Part shown: piece after piece, positions 33,266 to 42,880 of the stretch
Numbering within the stretch: position 1 is the first letter of the stretch
Layout: each line of letters begins with the position of its first letter
From: Burkholderia sp. SRS-W-2-2016
GTDB lineage: Bacteria > Pseudomonadota > Gammaproteobacteria > Burkholderiales > Burkholderiaceae
Assembly (NCBI RefSeq): GCF_001931485.1
Contig: NZ_MSDV01000062.1
Span: 36,824-100,823 of the forward strand
Direction: 5' to 3'
Length of the DNA stretch: 64,000 nt
Program-made: the position numbers and the translations under genes
Notes under the pieces: model-generated
What the model was told of the DNA's origin: nothing
The model's database searches: none
Seen by the model: only the letters and a program-made list of their open reading frames with translations

Positions 33266-34744
33266 TCACGTTTTACCAAAGAGCTCGCGACAATTCGATC
33301 GGTTTCCCGCCCAGAGCATCGGCCGGCGCTCGGCCCAAGGGCGGCCACGCTCGAGTTGTCCGGCCAATCGTAGCAACGTGTCTTCACGCCCGAATTCTGC
33401 GGCGAACTGTACTCCGATCGGCAAACCGGTTTGCGGATGCGTTTCGAGCGGAACGGACATGGCAGGGACGCCGGCGACATTGAACGGTGGCGTGAACGGC
33501 GAATGCCGAAAGACCCGCTGCGTCCATTCGAGACCCGTCATCGATTCGGCGCCGGCGCCATAAGCGCCGATAGCGGGCGGCATCTGCGGCAGAGTCGGGG
33601 TGAGCAACAGGTCAACCTCTCCGAACCATGTGCCAACCGACCGCGTGACCAGGTTGCGCATGGCCAAAGCGGCGGCAAACGCGGATGCCTTCTCCTCCTT
33701 GCCGTGTCGGAAGCAGGCTAAAGTGGCTGGCTCCAGCATCGTGTCGTCGATCGCGCGTCCGGTCGCGGCTGCAAGGCCCTCGATCCAGCCGACGAGCGTC
33801 GCCGTCCATATGGTTGCGTTCATCTGCACGAACGCATCCCACGACACGCCAAGGGTAGGCTGACATTCGATGACCGTATGGCCCAGCGCCTCAAGAAAAC
33901 GCGCGGTCGATGACGTCGCTGCCGCGATAGCCGGGTCGGTACGCTCGCCATTCCACGGGTCCAGCATCAGGCCGATCTTCAATCTGCCCGGTTCACGGCT
34001 CACTTCGGACAGGAAGCTTTGCTCGGGCGCGGCCGTGATGTAGGGATCACCAACCGCGTGTCCCTGTATCGCATCGAGCAATGCGGCGCTGTCCCGCACG
34101 CTGCGGCTCACACCCAATTGCACGCCGAAGCCCGCGAACACTTCGTCAAGCGACGGCCCGTTCGAACTGCGGCCGCGCGTGGGCTTTAGCCCGAACAGGC
34201 CGTTGTAAGCCGCGGGCACACGAATGGAGCCCGCCGCATCGGTCGCGTGTGCGAGGGGAACCACCCCCGCGGCGACGGCGGCTGCCGCTCCGCCACTGGA
34301 ACCGCCTGCACTCAGTTGCGGCGACCACGGATTACGGGTCGCTCCTTGCAGCGTTGACTCGGTGGTCGTACTGAAAGCCATCTCCGGCGTGGAGGTGCGT
34401 CCTATCGTCACCAGCCCTGCTGCGCGGAAACGCGACATCAACCACGAATCCTCGGGAGAGACGATGCCTTGCGCAAGGCGGCTGCCCAGTTCAAGCTTCT
34501 TGCCTTGCATGCTTACAGCAACGTCTTTGATCAGGAATGGCACGCCCGCGAGTGGGCCGCCCCGAGGATCTTCGCTGCCGCTTTCAGAAGCGGGCCAGCT
34601 TTCGATGACCGCATTGATGTGAGGATCGACGACTCCGATTGCCTCACGCGCGAGTCCGGCAAGCTCCGCGGATGTGACATCTCCATTTGCGACGAGCTTT
34701 GCAAGTCCAATCGCGTCGTATTCCGTGTATTCGCTCAGTTTCAT
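33266..34744 (-). CDS. Amidase signature family hydrolase
   Basis: A 492-residue amidase with the Ser-cisSer-Lys triad: Lys in GVPFLIKDVAVSMQG, the glycine/serine-rich SAGGSSGGAAAAVAAG and the nucleophile Ser in ATDAAGSIRVPAA. ATG at 34744 has GGAGG close upstream. Substrate unknown; the group includes aliphatic and aryl amidases. Divergent from the LysR gene at 34875, which probably regulates it. Confidence 0.9.
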   Translation of the reverse strand: MKLSEYTEYDAIGLAKLVANGDVTSAELAGLAREAIGVVDPHINAVIESWPASESGSEDPRGGPLAGVPFLIKDVAVSMQGKKLELGSRLAQGIVSPEDSWLMSRFRAAGLVTIGRTSTPEMAFSTTTESTLQGATRNPWSPQLSAGGSSGGAAAAVAAGVVPLAHATDAAGSIRVPAAYNGLFGLKPTRGRSSNGPSLDEVFAGFGVQLGVSRSVRDSAALLDAIQGHAVGDPYITAAPEQSFLSEVSREPGRLKIGLMLDPWNGERTDPAIAAATSSTARFLEALGHTVIECQPTLGVSWDAFVQMNATIWTATLVGWIEGLAAATGRAIDDTMLEPATLACFRHGKEEKASAFAAALAMRNLVTRSVGTWFGEVDLLLTPTLPQMPPAIGAYGAGAESMTGLEWTQRVFRHSPFTPPFNVAGVPAMSVPLETHPQTGLPIGVQFAAEFGREDTLLRLAGQLERGRPWAERRPMLWAGNRSNCRELFGKT

Positions 34745-34874
34745 GGTTCCTCCGTGTCGATGGAGGGAACGATAGGGCAAGCCGCTCGTTAGGATTAGTC
34801 GGCTATCGTGGCAAGGATTGGGCCATCAATGGGACAATGCGTCAGGCCATTCAATCGTCTGATTTCCAGCGAGT

Positions 34875-35795
34875 ATGCGAGCTTCGATGACCAGAGATCT
34901 AAACGACACGCTCGTTTTTGTTCACGTCGTGCAGGCGGGGAGCTTCACAGCGGCGGCAAAAGCCTTGCAGATTCCGAAGACGACCGTGAGCAGGCGCGTT
35001 CGTGAACTCGAGGCCCACCTCGGCGCGGCCCTGTTACACAGAACGACGCGAAAGCTACGCTTGACGGAAGCCGGTGCGGCTTATTTTGAGCGCTGCAGTG
35101 GAATCGCGAGGCAACTCGACGATGCGGAGAACGCCGTTCAACAGATTCGGGGTACGCCCGGAGGCTGGCTGCGCGTGACGCTTCCTTATTCGTTCGGGGC
35201 GACCTGGATAGCACCGTTGATCGCCGGCTTTTGCGCGCGCTACGCTGACGTTCGCGTCGATATAGTCGCGACGCACGTGCCGCTCGATCTGTTCGGTGAG
35301 AACGTGGACGTCGCCCTGCGTCTCGGCGCGCTGCCCGATTCGAGTCTCGTGGCCCAGCGGCTCGGCAGTTTTTCGACGTCGGTCTATGCCAGTCCCGCGT
35401 ATATCGACACACACGGCGCGCCCGAGCGTCCGGACGATTTGCATCTTCATCCGGCGCTTGCGTTGCATCAGGCGCGCACCGACAGCGGTTACACATGGCC
35501 GTTGCGCAAGGCGGGGCGTAAGGCAAGGCACTTTGCGCTGGATCCGGTTATCGTGGCGAGCGATCCCGTGCTGCTTCTGGATGCTGCGCGCGCCGGCAAC
35601 GGGGTCCTGTTGGCAATGGACGCGAGCATGGAGGCGGAAGTCGCGGCGGGGCGTCTATGCAAGGTGCTACCTGAATGGATCGGTCCACAGCAGGATCTCA
35701 ATGCGCTATTTCCCAGAGAGCGCGTGCCATCGCCGAAGCTGCGAGCGTTCCTGCATTACCTGAAGACTCAGTTGCGTTTCACCCATGCGGCGTGA
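34875..35795 (+). CDS. LysR-family transcriptional regulator
   Basis: A 306-residue LysR protein: DTLVFVHVVQAGSFTAAAKA, LQIPKTTVSRRVRELEAHLG and RTTRKLRLTEAG form the DNA-binding domain, with GWLRVTLPYSFGATWIAPL opening the effector domain. Start 34875 or 34887. Divergent from the amidase. Confidence 0.92.
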   Translation: MRASMTRDLNDTLVFVHVVQAGSFTAAAKALQIPKTTVSRRVRELEAHLGAALLHRTTRKLRLTEAGAAYFERCSGIARQLDDAENAVQQIRGTPGGWLRVTLPYSFGATWIAPLIAGFCARYADVRVDIVATHVPLDLFGENVDVALRLGALPDSSLVAQRLGSFSTSVYASPAYIDTHGAPERPDDLHLHPALALHQARTDSGYTWPLRKAGRKARHFALDPVIVASDPVLLLDAARAGNGVLLAMDASMEAEVAAGRLCKVLPEWIGPQQDLNALFPRERVPSPKLRAFLHYLKTQLRFTHAA

Positions 35796-36048
35796 CCAGA
35801 CGCAAGTATCACCGTCGCCAAGCTGCACGGGGCTGAGCAAATTCATTGGCCGGTGAGCGCGTCGATGTCGAGTGACTCATTTCGGGCGAACATCGGCCAT
35901 TTGAGCTAGTCAGGTCGAACGGCCCTTTGGGGGCCGGTCCAGCCGACCGCGTCGGGCGGCACTCGGCCAAAAGGAGACTCTCGCCGTGAGTTTTCGAGTG
36001 ACCGGTCGTGACTGCTCTTCTGACACACGCTCCGCTCGCTTACTGCCC

Positions 36049-37461
36049 TCACGGTGACGATGCCCGTTTCATCGGGATTCCTCGCGGATGCGGATTGTCA
36101 TCGCTCGTGTCTTCGGGCAGCAGATTGCCATCGCCGAGGCTCTCATCAGCTCGAGCAGTCTCCGGATATCGCTCGGGATAAAGATGCCGCTGCGCGACAG
36201 TTGCGTCAAAAGTGCGAGACCACTTTGCAATCACCACGGTCGCGAGACTATTGCCGATGGTGTTGCAGGCCGCGATCGCCATCGACATGAATCGATAGAC
36301 CCCGAAAATTATCGCCACGCCTTCGACCGGCAAGATGCCCGTGGACGTAACGGTCGCCGCGAATACGACAAACGATCCGCCCGAAACGGTAGCTGCCCCT
36401 TTGGAGGTCAGCAGCATCAGCAACAACAGTCCGATCTGGTGCTCGAGCGTGATGGGAACGCCATACGCATGCGCGATGAACATCACGCCCATCGACATGA
36501 AGAGCGACGTGCCATCAAGATTGAACGCGTAACCGGTGGGTAGTACCAGGCCGACGGTCTGCTTCGCGCAGCCGAGCCGCTCGAGTTTGATCAGCAGACG
36601 GGGCAATGCGCTTTCCGACGATGCCGTGCCGAGCACGATGATGACTTCGTCCTTGATGTAGCGGAGGAACCGCCACAAGCTGATTCCGGCCAGCTTCGCA
36701 ATGATCCCCAACACGACCACAATGAACAGGACCACCACGGCATAGAAGCTGAACACGAGTTGCGCCAACGCGATCAACACCTGCGTCCCGTTGCTCCCGA
36801 CAGAGTAGGCCACCGCGCCTAGCGTACCGAGCGGCGCGAGTTTCATCACCAGATTGATGAACGAGAAAAGCACCTCGGAGATCAGGTCGAGCCCCTCGGT
36901 GATGCGTACGCGGCGTCGCTCGGGAATCGCAAGGATGCCGATGCCGACCATCACCGCGAGCACGACCACCTGCAGCAATTCGCCCTTGACGAACGCACCG
37001 ACGAAGTTGTCCGGCACCAGATGCATGACGAACCCGGTGAAGCCCTGCGGTGCCGCTTTTGCCGCCGTCGGGGGCACCGCGCCCACCGTCACCGCCGTCA
37101 TGTCCTTGCCGATTTGCAGCACGTTGCCGGCGAACAGACCCACCATCAGTGCAATGGTCGAGACGACTTCGAAGTAGACGATGGCACGCCAGCCGACCCG
37201 GCCCGCGCTTCGGACGTCGCCCGCCGACGCAATGCCGTGAACGATTGTCAAAAAAACCAGCGGCGCGACGCCCGCTTTGATTAACGCCAGGAAGATATCC
37301 CCGAGAACTTTCAGCTGCGAGCCGAGTTTCGGGAACGCCAGTCCGACGGCGATACCGAGAACCAGCGCGAGCAATACTTGCACGCCGAGCTTGCGGTACC
37401 ACGGCAGTTTCTTCGGTGGCGGGACGAGCGCGTCGTCGCGGGTAGCGTTTGCGTCATTCAT
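36049..37461 (-). CDS. dctA: DctA-like dicarboxylate/cation symporter
   Basis: A 470-residue inner-membrane protein of the DAACS family that takes up C4-dicarboxylates with protons or sodium. Family motifs include IKAGVAPLVFLTIVHGIAS, the serine-rich LGTASSESALPRL, VLPTGYAFNLDGTSLFMSMG and LTSKGAATVSGGSF. AAGGAG lies before ATG 37461. It follows the fumarase-family lyase (37516-38886) on the same strand, so the pair may take up and process a dicarboxylic or aminodicarboxylic acid under the GntR at 39047. Confidence 0.9.
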   Translation of the reverse strand: MNDANATRDDALVPPPKKLPWYRKLGVQVLLALVLGIAVGLAFPKLGSQLKVLGDIFLALIKAGVAPLVFLTIVHGIASAGDVRSAGRVGWRAIVYFEVVSTIALMVGLFAGNVLQIGKDMTAVTVGAVPPTAAKAAPQGFTGFVMHLVPDNFVGAFVKGELLQVVVLAVMVGIGILAIPERRRVRITEGLDLISEVLFSFINLVMKLAPLGTLGAVAYSVGSNGTQVLIALAQLVFSFYAVVVLFIVVVLGIIAKLAGISLWRFLRYIKDEVIIVLGTASSESALPRLLIKLERLGCAKQTVGLVLPTGYAFNLDGTSLFMSMGVMFIAHAYGVPITLEHQIGLLLLMLLTSKGAATVSGGSFVVFAATVTSTGILPVEGVAIIFGVYRFMSMAIAACNTIGNSLATVVIAKWSRTFDATVAQRHLYPERYPETARADESLGDGNLLPEDTSDDNPHPRGIPMKRASSP

Positions 37462-37515
37462 CGTCTGCTCCTTCACGTCCGCTCGGCGGACGTCATTACG
37501 TCCAACCCTGAATTT

Positions 37516-38886
37516 TCAGAGCCGACCCGACAGCTCGACGGCGCGATCGACCATCCGCGGCGCGAGTCCGAGATAGTTCGCCGGGTCGGTCATCCGGTCG
37601 ATCGCGGCGCGATCGAAATGCGCGGTGACTTCCGGCAACGCGGCGAGCGCTTCGGCCAGCGTGCCGCCGTGCTCGTTGACCGTACGGCAGGCGTCGTACA
37701 CGATGTCGTGCGCCTGCTGCCGGCCGATGAATGGCGCGATGCCCATCATCACGGCTTCGGCGACGATCAGGCCTTTGCTGATACCCAGGTTGTGCTTCAT
37801 CCGCTCGGCATCCACGATCAGGCCGCCGAGCGCGAACTTCGCCTGATGCAGCGCGCCGGCGCTCAGAATGAAGCTCTCGGGAATAGCGATCCATTCGGCG
37901 TGCCAGGGGCCGGTCGCACGCTCGAAGTCCTGGATCATCGCGTCGGTCATCAGGCCCGCGTGCTGGCGCACTGCCTTGGCTGCCGCGAGCATCAGCTCAC
38001 TCGAGATCGGATTGCGTTTTTGCGGCATCGTGCTGCTCGCGCCGCGACCTTTGACGAAGGGCTCATAGACTTCGGCGAATTCGGTCGATGCCATGATCAT
38101 GATGTCGAGCGCAATCTTGCCGAGCGAGCCGGTGACCAGTGCGAGCAGATTGACTGCTTCGGCGAATCCGTCACGCGCAACGTGCCATGTGGTCGCGGGC
38201 ACGCCTAGTCCGAGTTCGTCGGCGAGCGCCTTCTGCACCTCGAAACCCTTCTCTCCCAGCGACGCCAGCGTGCCCGCCGCACCCGCGAATTGGACGACGG
38301 CCACGCGCGGGCGCAGTTGTGCAAGCCGTTCCTGATGCCGGTCAAACATCGCCAGCCAGATCGCGACCTTGTAGCCGAACGTCACGGGCAGCGCCTGCTG
38401 CAAATGCGTGCGGCCAGCCATCGGCGTATCGCGATGTTTGCGGGCAAGGTCGGTCAGGATGGCGCGCAACTCGCGGATGTCGGTGTCGATCACGTCGAGT
38501 GCATCGCGCACCTGAAGCGACACGGCGGTGTCCATGATGTCCTGGGTCGTAGCGCCCCAATGGACGTAACGACCGGCCTCGCCGCACATGCTCACGAGCT
38601 GGTGAACCAAAGGCAGGATCGGATAGCCGACGATGTCGGTCTCTTCACGCATGTGGTCGAAGTCGATGCGCTCGAGACGGGATTCGCGAGCAATGATTTC
38701 GGCCGCTTCCGCCGGAACCACGCCCACTTGCGCCTCGGCTTTAGCCAATGCCACTTCAACGTCGATATAGCGCTGCACGAGCGCCTGATCTGAAAACAGC
38801 GTGCGCATCTGCGCGGTGCCGAAAGCATCGCGAAACAGGATGGAATCGACCACAGTGCTGGCCATGGGGATGGTGCGGTTCGTCAT
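37516..38886 (-). CDS. Fumarase/aspartase-superfamily lyase (adenylosuccinate lyase or carboxymuconate cycloisomerase-like)
   Basis: A 456-residue superfamily member. The signature loop is GRGASSTMPQKRNP, with VHWGATTQDIMDTA and AGRTHLQQALPVTFG earlier, and a helical C-terminal domain. Such enzymes eliminate fumarate from an adduct or cycloisomerise 3-carboxymuconate. The purine and protocatechuate genes usual for those two roles are absent; the neighbours are a DctA transporter and a GntR. This argues for a lyase acting on an imported N- or C-substituted succinate. AGAGG precedes ATG 38886. Confidence 0.85.
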   Translation of the reverse strand: MTNRTIPMASTVVDSILFRDAFGTAQMRTLFSDQALVQRYIDVEVALAKAEAQVGVVPAEAAEIIARESRLERIDFDHMREETDIVGYPILPLVHQLVSMCGEAGRYVHWGATTQDIMDTAVSLQVRDALDVIDTDIRELRAILTDLARKHRDTPMAGRTHLQQALPVTFGYKVAIWLAMFDRHQERLAQLRPRVAVVQFAGAAGTLASLGEKGFEVQKALADELGLGVPATTWHVARDGFAEAVNLLALVTGSLGKIALDIMIMASTEFAEVYEPFVKGRGASSTMPQKRNPISSELMLAAAKAVRQHAGLMTDAMIQDFERATGPWHAEWIAIPESFILSAGALHQAKFALGGLIVDAERMKHNLGISKGLIVAEAVMMGIAPFIGRQQAHDIVYDACRTVNEHGGTLAEALAALPEVTAHFDRAAIDRMTDPANYLGLAPRMVDRAVELSGRL

Positions 38887-38952
38887 TACGACCTCTTCAA
38901 AAAACCGGAAACGGGCGGACATGCAGCTAACACCGGGGAAGTGCTCAACGTG

Positions 38953-38968
38953 ATATGTCCGGACATAT
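38953..38968. promoter_or_regulatory. Palindromic GntR operator 1
   Basis: ATATGTCCGGACATAT is a perfect 16-base palindrome in the divergent region between the lyase and the GntR gene. Its core ATGTCCGGACAT matches operator 2 at ten of twelve positions. Confidence 0.7.
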
Positions 38969-38978
38969 TAAATTTATT

Positions 38979-38990
38979 ATGTTCGAACAT
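38979..38990. promoter_or_regulatory. Palindromic GntR operator 2
   Basis: ATGTTCGAACAT is a perfect 12-base palindrome whose centre is 24 bases from that of operator 1. Shared consensus is ATGTYCGRACAT. Confidence 0.7.
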
Positions 38991-39046
38991 ATTGGACAAG
39001 CTATGATTTACCCTGGCCTTCCCAAAAACCGGTTTTCCGAAAAAAG

Positions 39047-39778
39047 ATGAACCGACCGCACTTTGCCGACATTGCCCGTGAGCTGACCGAAGCCATCGCT
39101 TCAGGTCGTTACCCTGTCGGGTCGACACTGCCGACCGAGCTGGAATTGCGCGACCAGTACCAGACGAGCCGTCATACGGTTCGCGCTGCGTTGCATGAAT
39201 TGCAGCAGCTTGGCCTCGTCTCGCGACGCAAGAATGCGGGCACCCGCGTCGAGTCCACGCAGCCGAGAAACGATTTCAGGCCGTCGCTGGCATCGGTGGA
39301 TGACGTCGTCCAGTTCGGCTCGGAACATTTGCGGCTGGTGCAGTCGACCGGGGAGATCGTCGCGAGCGGTGATCTGGCGCGAAGATTGAAGTGCGCCGAT
39401 GGGGCGCGTTGGCTGCGGGTGTCGAGTTTGCGGATCGATGGCGACAGACAGAGTTCGCCGATCGGCTGGACCGACGTGTATATCGATCCCGCCTACGCCG
39501 ACATCCCGGACATGGCGCGGGCGCAACCTGACACGTTGATCAGCTCATTGATCGAAGCGCGGTACGGGCGCTGCATCGCCGAGATCCAGCAAGACGTGTG
39601 CGGGGCGTTGATCTCGGACGAGATGGCAGAAAAGCTGAAAACGCGTACGGGTGCTGCGGCGCTTGAAATTGTGCGCCGATATCTGGACTCGGCGGGCGAG
39701 ACGTTCGAGGTGTCGGTCAGTGTTCACCCGGCGGAGCGGTTCTCGGTGTCGATGCGACTGAAGCGCTCGGAGACTTGA
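39047..39778 (+). CDS. GntR-family regulator, HutC/UTRA subfamily
   Basis: A 243-residue regulator. The winged helix is HFADIARELTEAIASGRYPVG, LPTELELRDQYQTSRHTVRA and LVSRRKNAGTRV. The UTRA effector domain follows and includes LRVSSLRIDGD and ISDEMAEKLKTRTGAAALEIVRRY. Divergent from the lyase-transporter pair with two matching palindromes between, so it very probably represses that operon and itself. Confidence 0.92.
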   Translation: MNRPHFADIARELTEAIASGRYPVGSTLPTELELRDQYQTSRHTVRAALHELQQLGLVSRRKNAGTRVESTQPRNDFRPSLASVDDVVQFGSEHLRLVQSTGEIVASGDLARRLKCADGARWLRVSSLRIDGDRQSSPIGWTDVYIDPAYADIPDMARAQPDTLISSLIEARYGRCIAEIQQDVCGALISDEMAEKLKTRTGAAALEIVRRYLDSAGETFEVSVSVHPAERFSVSMRLKRSET

Positions 39779-39804
39779 GCCGCGATCGCGTTCGTTAAAC
39801 CCAT

Positions 39805-39996
39805 CTAAAACCCGAGCCCGACGCCGACGCCTCCGAAACCACTCCCACCGAAACTGCCTGCCCCGATCCCGATGCCGAAACTGGGGCGTGGCGCGTAATA
39901 GCCGGGCGGGTCGCCGTAGCCGTAGTAGGGCGGCTGCGCAGCGACGCAACCCGCAATACCGAACGCTAAAGCCAGGATGCCAAGTAGCTTGATCAT
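39805..39996 (-). CDS. Small glycine-rich lipoprotein
   Basis: A 63-residue lipoprotein: MIKLLGILALAFGIAGC ends in a lipobox (IAGC), followed by a Pro/Tyr-rich and then Gly/Phe-rich tail (YYGYGDPPGYY, GIGIGAGSFGGSGFGG). GGAG seven bases before ATG. Unknown function; this type is frequent in Burkholderiaceae. Confidence 0.7.
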   Translation of the reverse strand: MIKLLGILALAFGIAGCVAAQPPYYGYGDPPGYYAPRPSFGIGIGAGSFGGSGFGGVGVGLGF

Positions 39997-40357
39997 GACG
40001 CGCTCCCTTCCATCAGCCGGACACGGACATCGCGAGCAAGATCCGGTCCTTGCTGGTCGTCCGATCAAACGTCCAGGTGCGATTTTTTGCTTCGAGTCAT
40101 CGAGCTAACCTGTTTCGACAATGATCGCACCGCGGACCGAAAGATCGGGATGGGGTGTCCTGCGAGGTCCGCCGTGGGTCTTGGTACGGCCAACAACGGT
40201 CAGTCAACGATGCCGCCTGGATCGTTGGCCATCGTTGCCCCGGAAGCCGCTCGAAACGTCGCACCTACCCATTCGCGCTCCACAGCGATGTGTTCAAAGG
40301 TCGCCCCTTGGACCGCAATCGTCGACCGCTGCAGCCGGCTGATCGCGGCCTCACGAA
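39997..40357. other. Intergenic region, nothing recognised
   Basis: About 360 bases between two minus-strand genes. Short frames exist on both strands, with no convincing coding signal. Confidence 0.45.
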
Positions 40358-40879
40358 TCAACAACGATAGATCAGATGTAAATCGGTCGATTCGCCGACC
40401 TTGAAATCGCAAGTGCCGACGAGGCTAAAACCTGCCTTTTCGTAGAAAGCAATGGCCTTTGTGTTACCGGACCATACACTGAGCCATACCGCGCCGGGGC
40501 GTTCCACTGCCAGATAGGAAAGTGCCGAGTTAAACAACTTTCGTCCAACACCCGTTCCTTGTGCACCGCGCCGAATGTAGATTTGATATATTTCCGCCGC
40601 CCCCTCTGGAACATCGGAGTGCGGAAGCTTGCACGGCCCAACCTGCGCGTAACCAATCAATCCGCCGTCCTCGCACTCAACCACCCAGGTGCGATTCTCG
40701 CGATTGGTGAGCTGGTCTGTGATCGTTGTTACCGAGTAGTTTTCTTCCTCATGCCTGATTAGATCGCTCGGCGGGTAGTTGATGCCGTACCCCTCCGAAA
40801 GAAATGTTTCCCGGAATGTGTCACGTTTCAATTTAGCAAGTGGCAATGCATCTGCCACCGTCGCAATACGGATTCTCAT
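40358..40879 (-). CDS. GNAT-family N-acetyltransferase
   Basis: A 173-residue GNAT. The acetyl-CoA motif is IYIRRGAQGTGVGRKLF (Q-G-x-G-x-G), followed by AVWLSVWSGNTKAIAFYEKAGF, a very typical motif B. Substrate unknown. Lower GC than the flanks. Isolated gene. Confidence 0.88.
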   Translation of the reverse strand: MRIRIATVADALPLAKLKRDTFRETFLSEGYGINYPPSDLIRHEEENYSVTTITDQLTNRENRTWVVECEDGGLIGYAQVGPCKLPHSDVPEGAAEIYQIYIRRGAQGTGVGRKLFNSALSYLAVERPGAVWLSVWSGNTKAIAFYEKAGFSLVGTCDFKVGESTDLHLIYRC

Positions 40880-41840
40880 CGGTGCTCCAGCGGTTCAGGG
40901 TCACATAGACAGCTGATCTGCCGATAGGCAGTCGAACGCGTCGATACGGCAAGAGAATTTTGCCATCACACTCTACGTGCGCAATGTTCACGTTGCAAAT
41001 TCGGTCAGTACCGGGCATTCGACTGCCGCGACCGGATTGGCAAGAATCGTTGGCATAGGGATGCGGCCGAACGTTAGCTCAAGCCATCGGCCACCATTGC
41101 CGCGTCAGCATCAGGGTCAGATTCTGGACGGCGGCGCCGGATGTGCCTTTACCAAGATTATCGAAAACCGCAGACAGCGAGATCTGCGATTGGCATAGAA
41201 GTCGCCATTTTCCGCTTTAGCTCGTTCTCTTGAACGAATGGCCGGTTTGTCGAAAATTGACTGACCGTAGTGGGTCGATGACGGTCCGACGCCACCTGAT
41301 GTCAGCTGCGCGCAACATGCGATTGGTATCAGACCGTGGCCGGCCAACAGGCCAACAACGATCCCACGCGCTCTATTGGCGAACGCCGGCTGACGAGCGA
41401 TGAACCGCCATTCGATAAGGCGGCGACCGACCACGCATTGGACGAACCAGCCACATTTTCAAGTGTTGTGTGCAGCGGCTTAGATCCGGTGGCGATTGGT
41501 GCCGGATCGATTGCCGCTTCGACCGATCGCGTCCCCCGGCTTCTCGCCAATAAGCAACGTGTCGCCGCCGACGCTCGATTACCGTTTTAATGGCAATCCT
41601 ATATGTGATAGGGGCGTTGTCATATATGGACTGGCTGAGTTATCCCGCTGCGCTACCGGCGCAGGCGAACGATCTCACAATCGCACCGCCCCGCCAGGAC
41701 GCCCGGCGCATGCGGACCGACGCCAGCACGCCGACCGGGGCTCCATTCAACTCAAAAGATTCATTCGATGCTTTACTTCCAGCTTAAGTTTTTCCGAGAA
41801 TCGTCGTAAATCCGTTTACGCGATGGAGAGAGAGGAACGA
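40880..41840. other. Long intergenic region, nothing recognised
   Basis: Close to 1 kb without a supported gene. The short frames on both strands look like decayed sequence. The last 100 bases should hold the promoter of the unknown protein at 41841. Confidence 0.45.
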
Positions 41841-42659
41841 ATGAGTACATCAATCAGTTCGATAGCTTCGAACGCGGCGACATTAACCCAGCTCTCGCTC
41901 GGTTCACCCGCTTTGATGCACTCTGTGCCAGCTACGGAAACGTCGCCGGCACAAGCCACGATGAGCGTCGTTGACCCGTCTGCGACAGCGGCTCGCGTCG
42001 CAAAGTATCTACACGCTTTAGGCGCACCATTGAAGATGGGGAACGACGCTCGAAACATCGCTAACGCCTTGACTTCCACGATGCAGTCAGTGGTGTCGGA
42101 ACGGCCGGATCTCGCCGATACGCATTTTGATTTCCATTCGAGCAACGGTTCAATTCAGGTCACCTCGCAAGACCTGAGTGCGACCGATATATCGTGGCTT
42201 CAAGGCAAGCTGAACGGCAATACTTCACTGGTTGCGTCTGTCATGGCCTTTCACGACGACGCTGTTAGCGGTTATGCAGAGTGGGCGCAAGCGGACGGAA
42301 CCCCTCTCACAGAATCGCAGTCTGATGCGGTTAGCAAGAAGGCGGATGGGCTTGGGGGTTTCATGTCGCTTTTCCGGTCGCTCGGGCAGGAGGCGCAGAA
42401 ATATCAGATGAAGGACGGCGGCTATAAGTTGGCGGACGGTAGCACGATGAACCTCGGTGAGGATCCGACCACGGCAGCGGGCTTTCTGCTGTTCGCGGAA
42501 AGTGCCCAGGCGGCCGAAAACGGTACATCGAGCTTCGTTTCAACATCGGGCAAGACGCTTTACGGCGGCCAGATGGATGTCTTTCAGAACACTTCCGTGA
42601 TCCCTAATTTCTTCCCGGAATCGGAAACCAGATCATTGGGATTTTCGCGGACGGCATGA
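41841..42659 (+). CDS. Hypothetical protein, possibly secreted by a leaderless route
   Basis: A 272-residue protein I do not recognise. It has no classical signal peptide, no membrane segment and no cysteine. The first 50 residues are rich in Ser, Thr and Ala (MSTSISSIASNAATLTQLS), a composition like type III secretion substrates. The middle has alternating helical stretches (GGFMSLFRSLGQEAQKYQ) and the end is NFFPESETRSLGFS. GAGAGAGG before the ATG supports the start. A strong hairpin follows the stop. No neighbouring secretion genes. Confidence 0.6.
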   Translation: MSTSISSIASNAATLTQLSLGSPALMHSVPATETSPAQATMSVVDPSATAARVAKYLHALGAPLKMGNDARNIANALTSTMQSVVSERPDLADTHFDFHSSNGSIQVTSQDLSATDISWLQGKLNGNTSLVASVMAFHDDAVSGYAEWAQADGTPLTESQSDAVSKKADGLGGFMSLFRSLGQEAQKYQMKDGGYKLADGSTMNLGEDPTTAAGFLLFAESAQAAENGTSSFVSTSGKTLYGGQMDVFQNTSVIPNFFPESETRSLGFSRTA

Positions 42660-42666
42660 GAGCAGA

Positions 42667-42688
42667 GTGGCCCGCGCGAGCGGGCCAC
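42667..42688 (+). terminator. Strong hairpin terminator
   Basis: GTGGCCCGC (42667-42675) pairs perfectly with GCGGGCCAC (42680-42688) over a GCGA tetraloop, seven bases after the stop at 42659, then CTTCATCTGT. Confidence 0.65.
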
Positions 42689-42880
42689 CTTCATCTGTAG
42701 CGGCGGAGATACGTTTGTGAGCAAACGTGTGTGAAGTACGCGCACGCCGAGTTGGAATTCAAAGCGCCGTTTACCCAGGCCTGCGAGAGATCAAGGCCCG
42801 TCATGATGGAGAGGTTCCGACATTGATTGAGATCTGTCCTTTGCATGGATATGCCGTGGCCTCGAACCCGGCAAACGCGA

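Noticed and set aside
32850..33563. 237-codon plus-strand frame overlapping the amidase 3' end
   Set aside because: Composition is Pro/Arg/Ser-rich without domains and it overlaps a well-supported gene.
35920..35936. Hairpin after the LysR at 34875
   Set aside because: Only six base pairs and no U-tract; not strong enough for a terminator call.
41760..41790. Possible plant-inducible (hrp) promoter box before the unknown protein
   Set aside because: TTCG followed 16 bases later by TTAA, not TTCG, so the consensus is not met.
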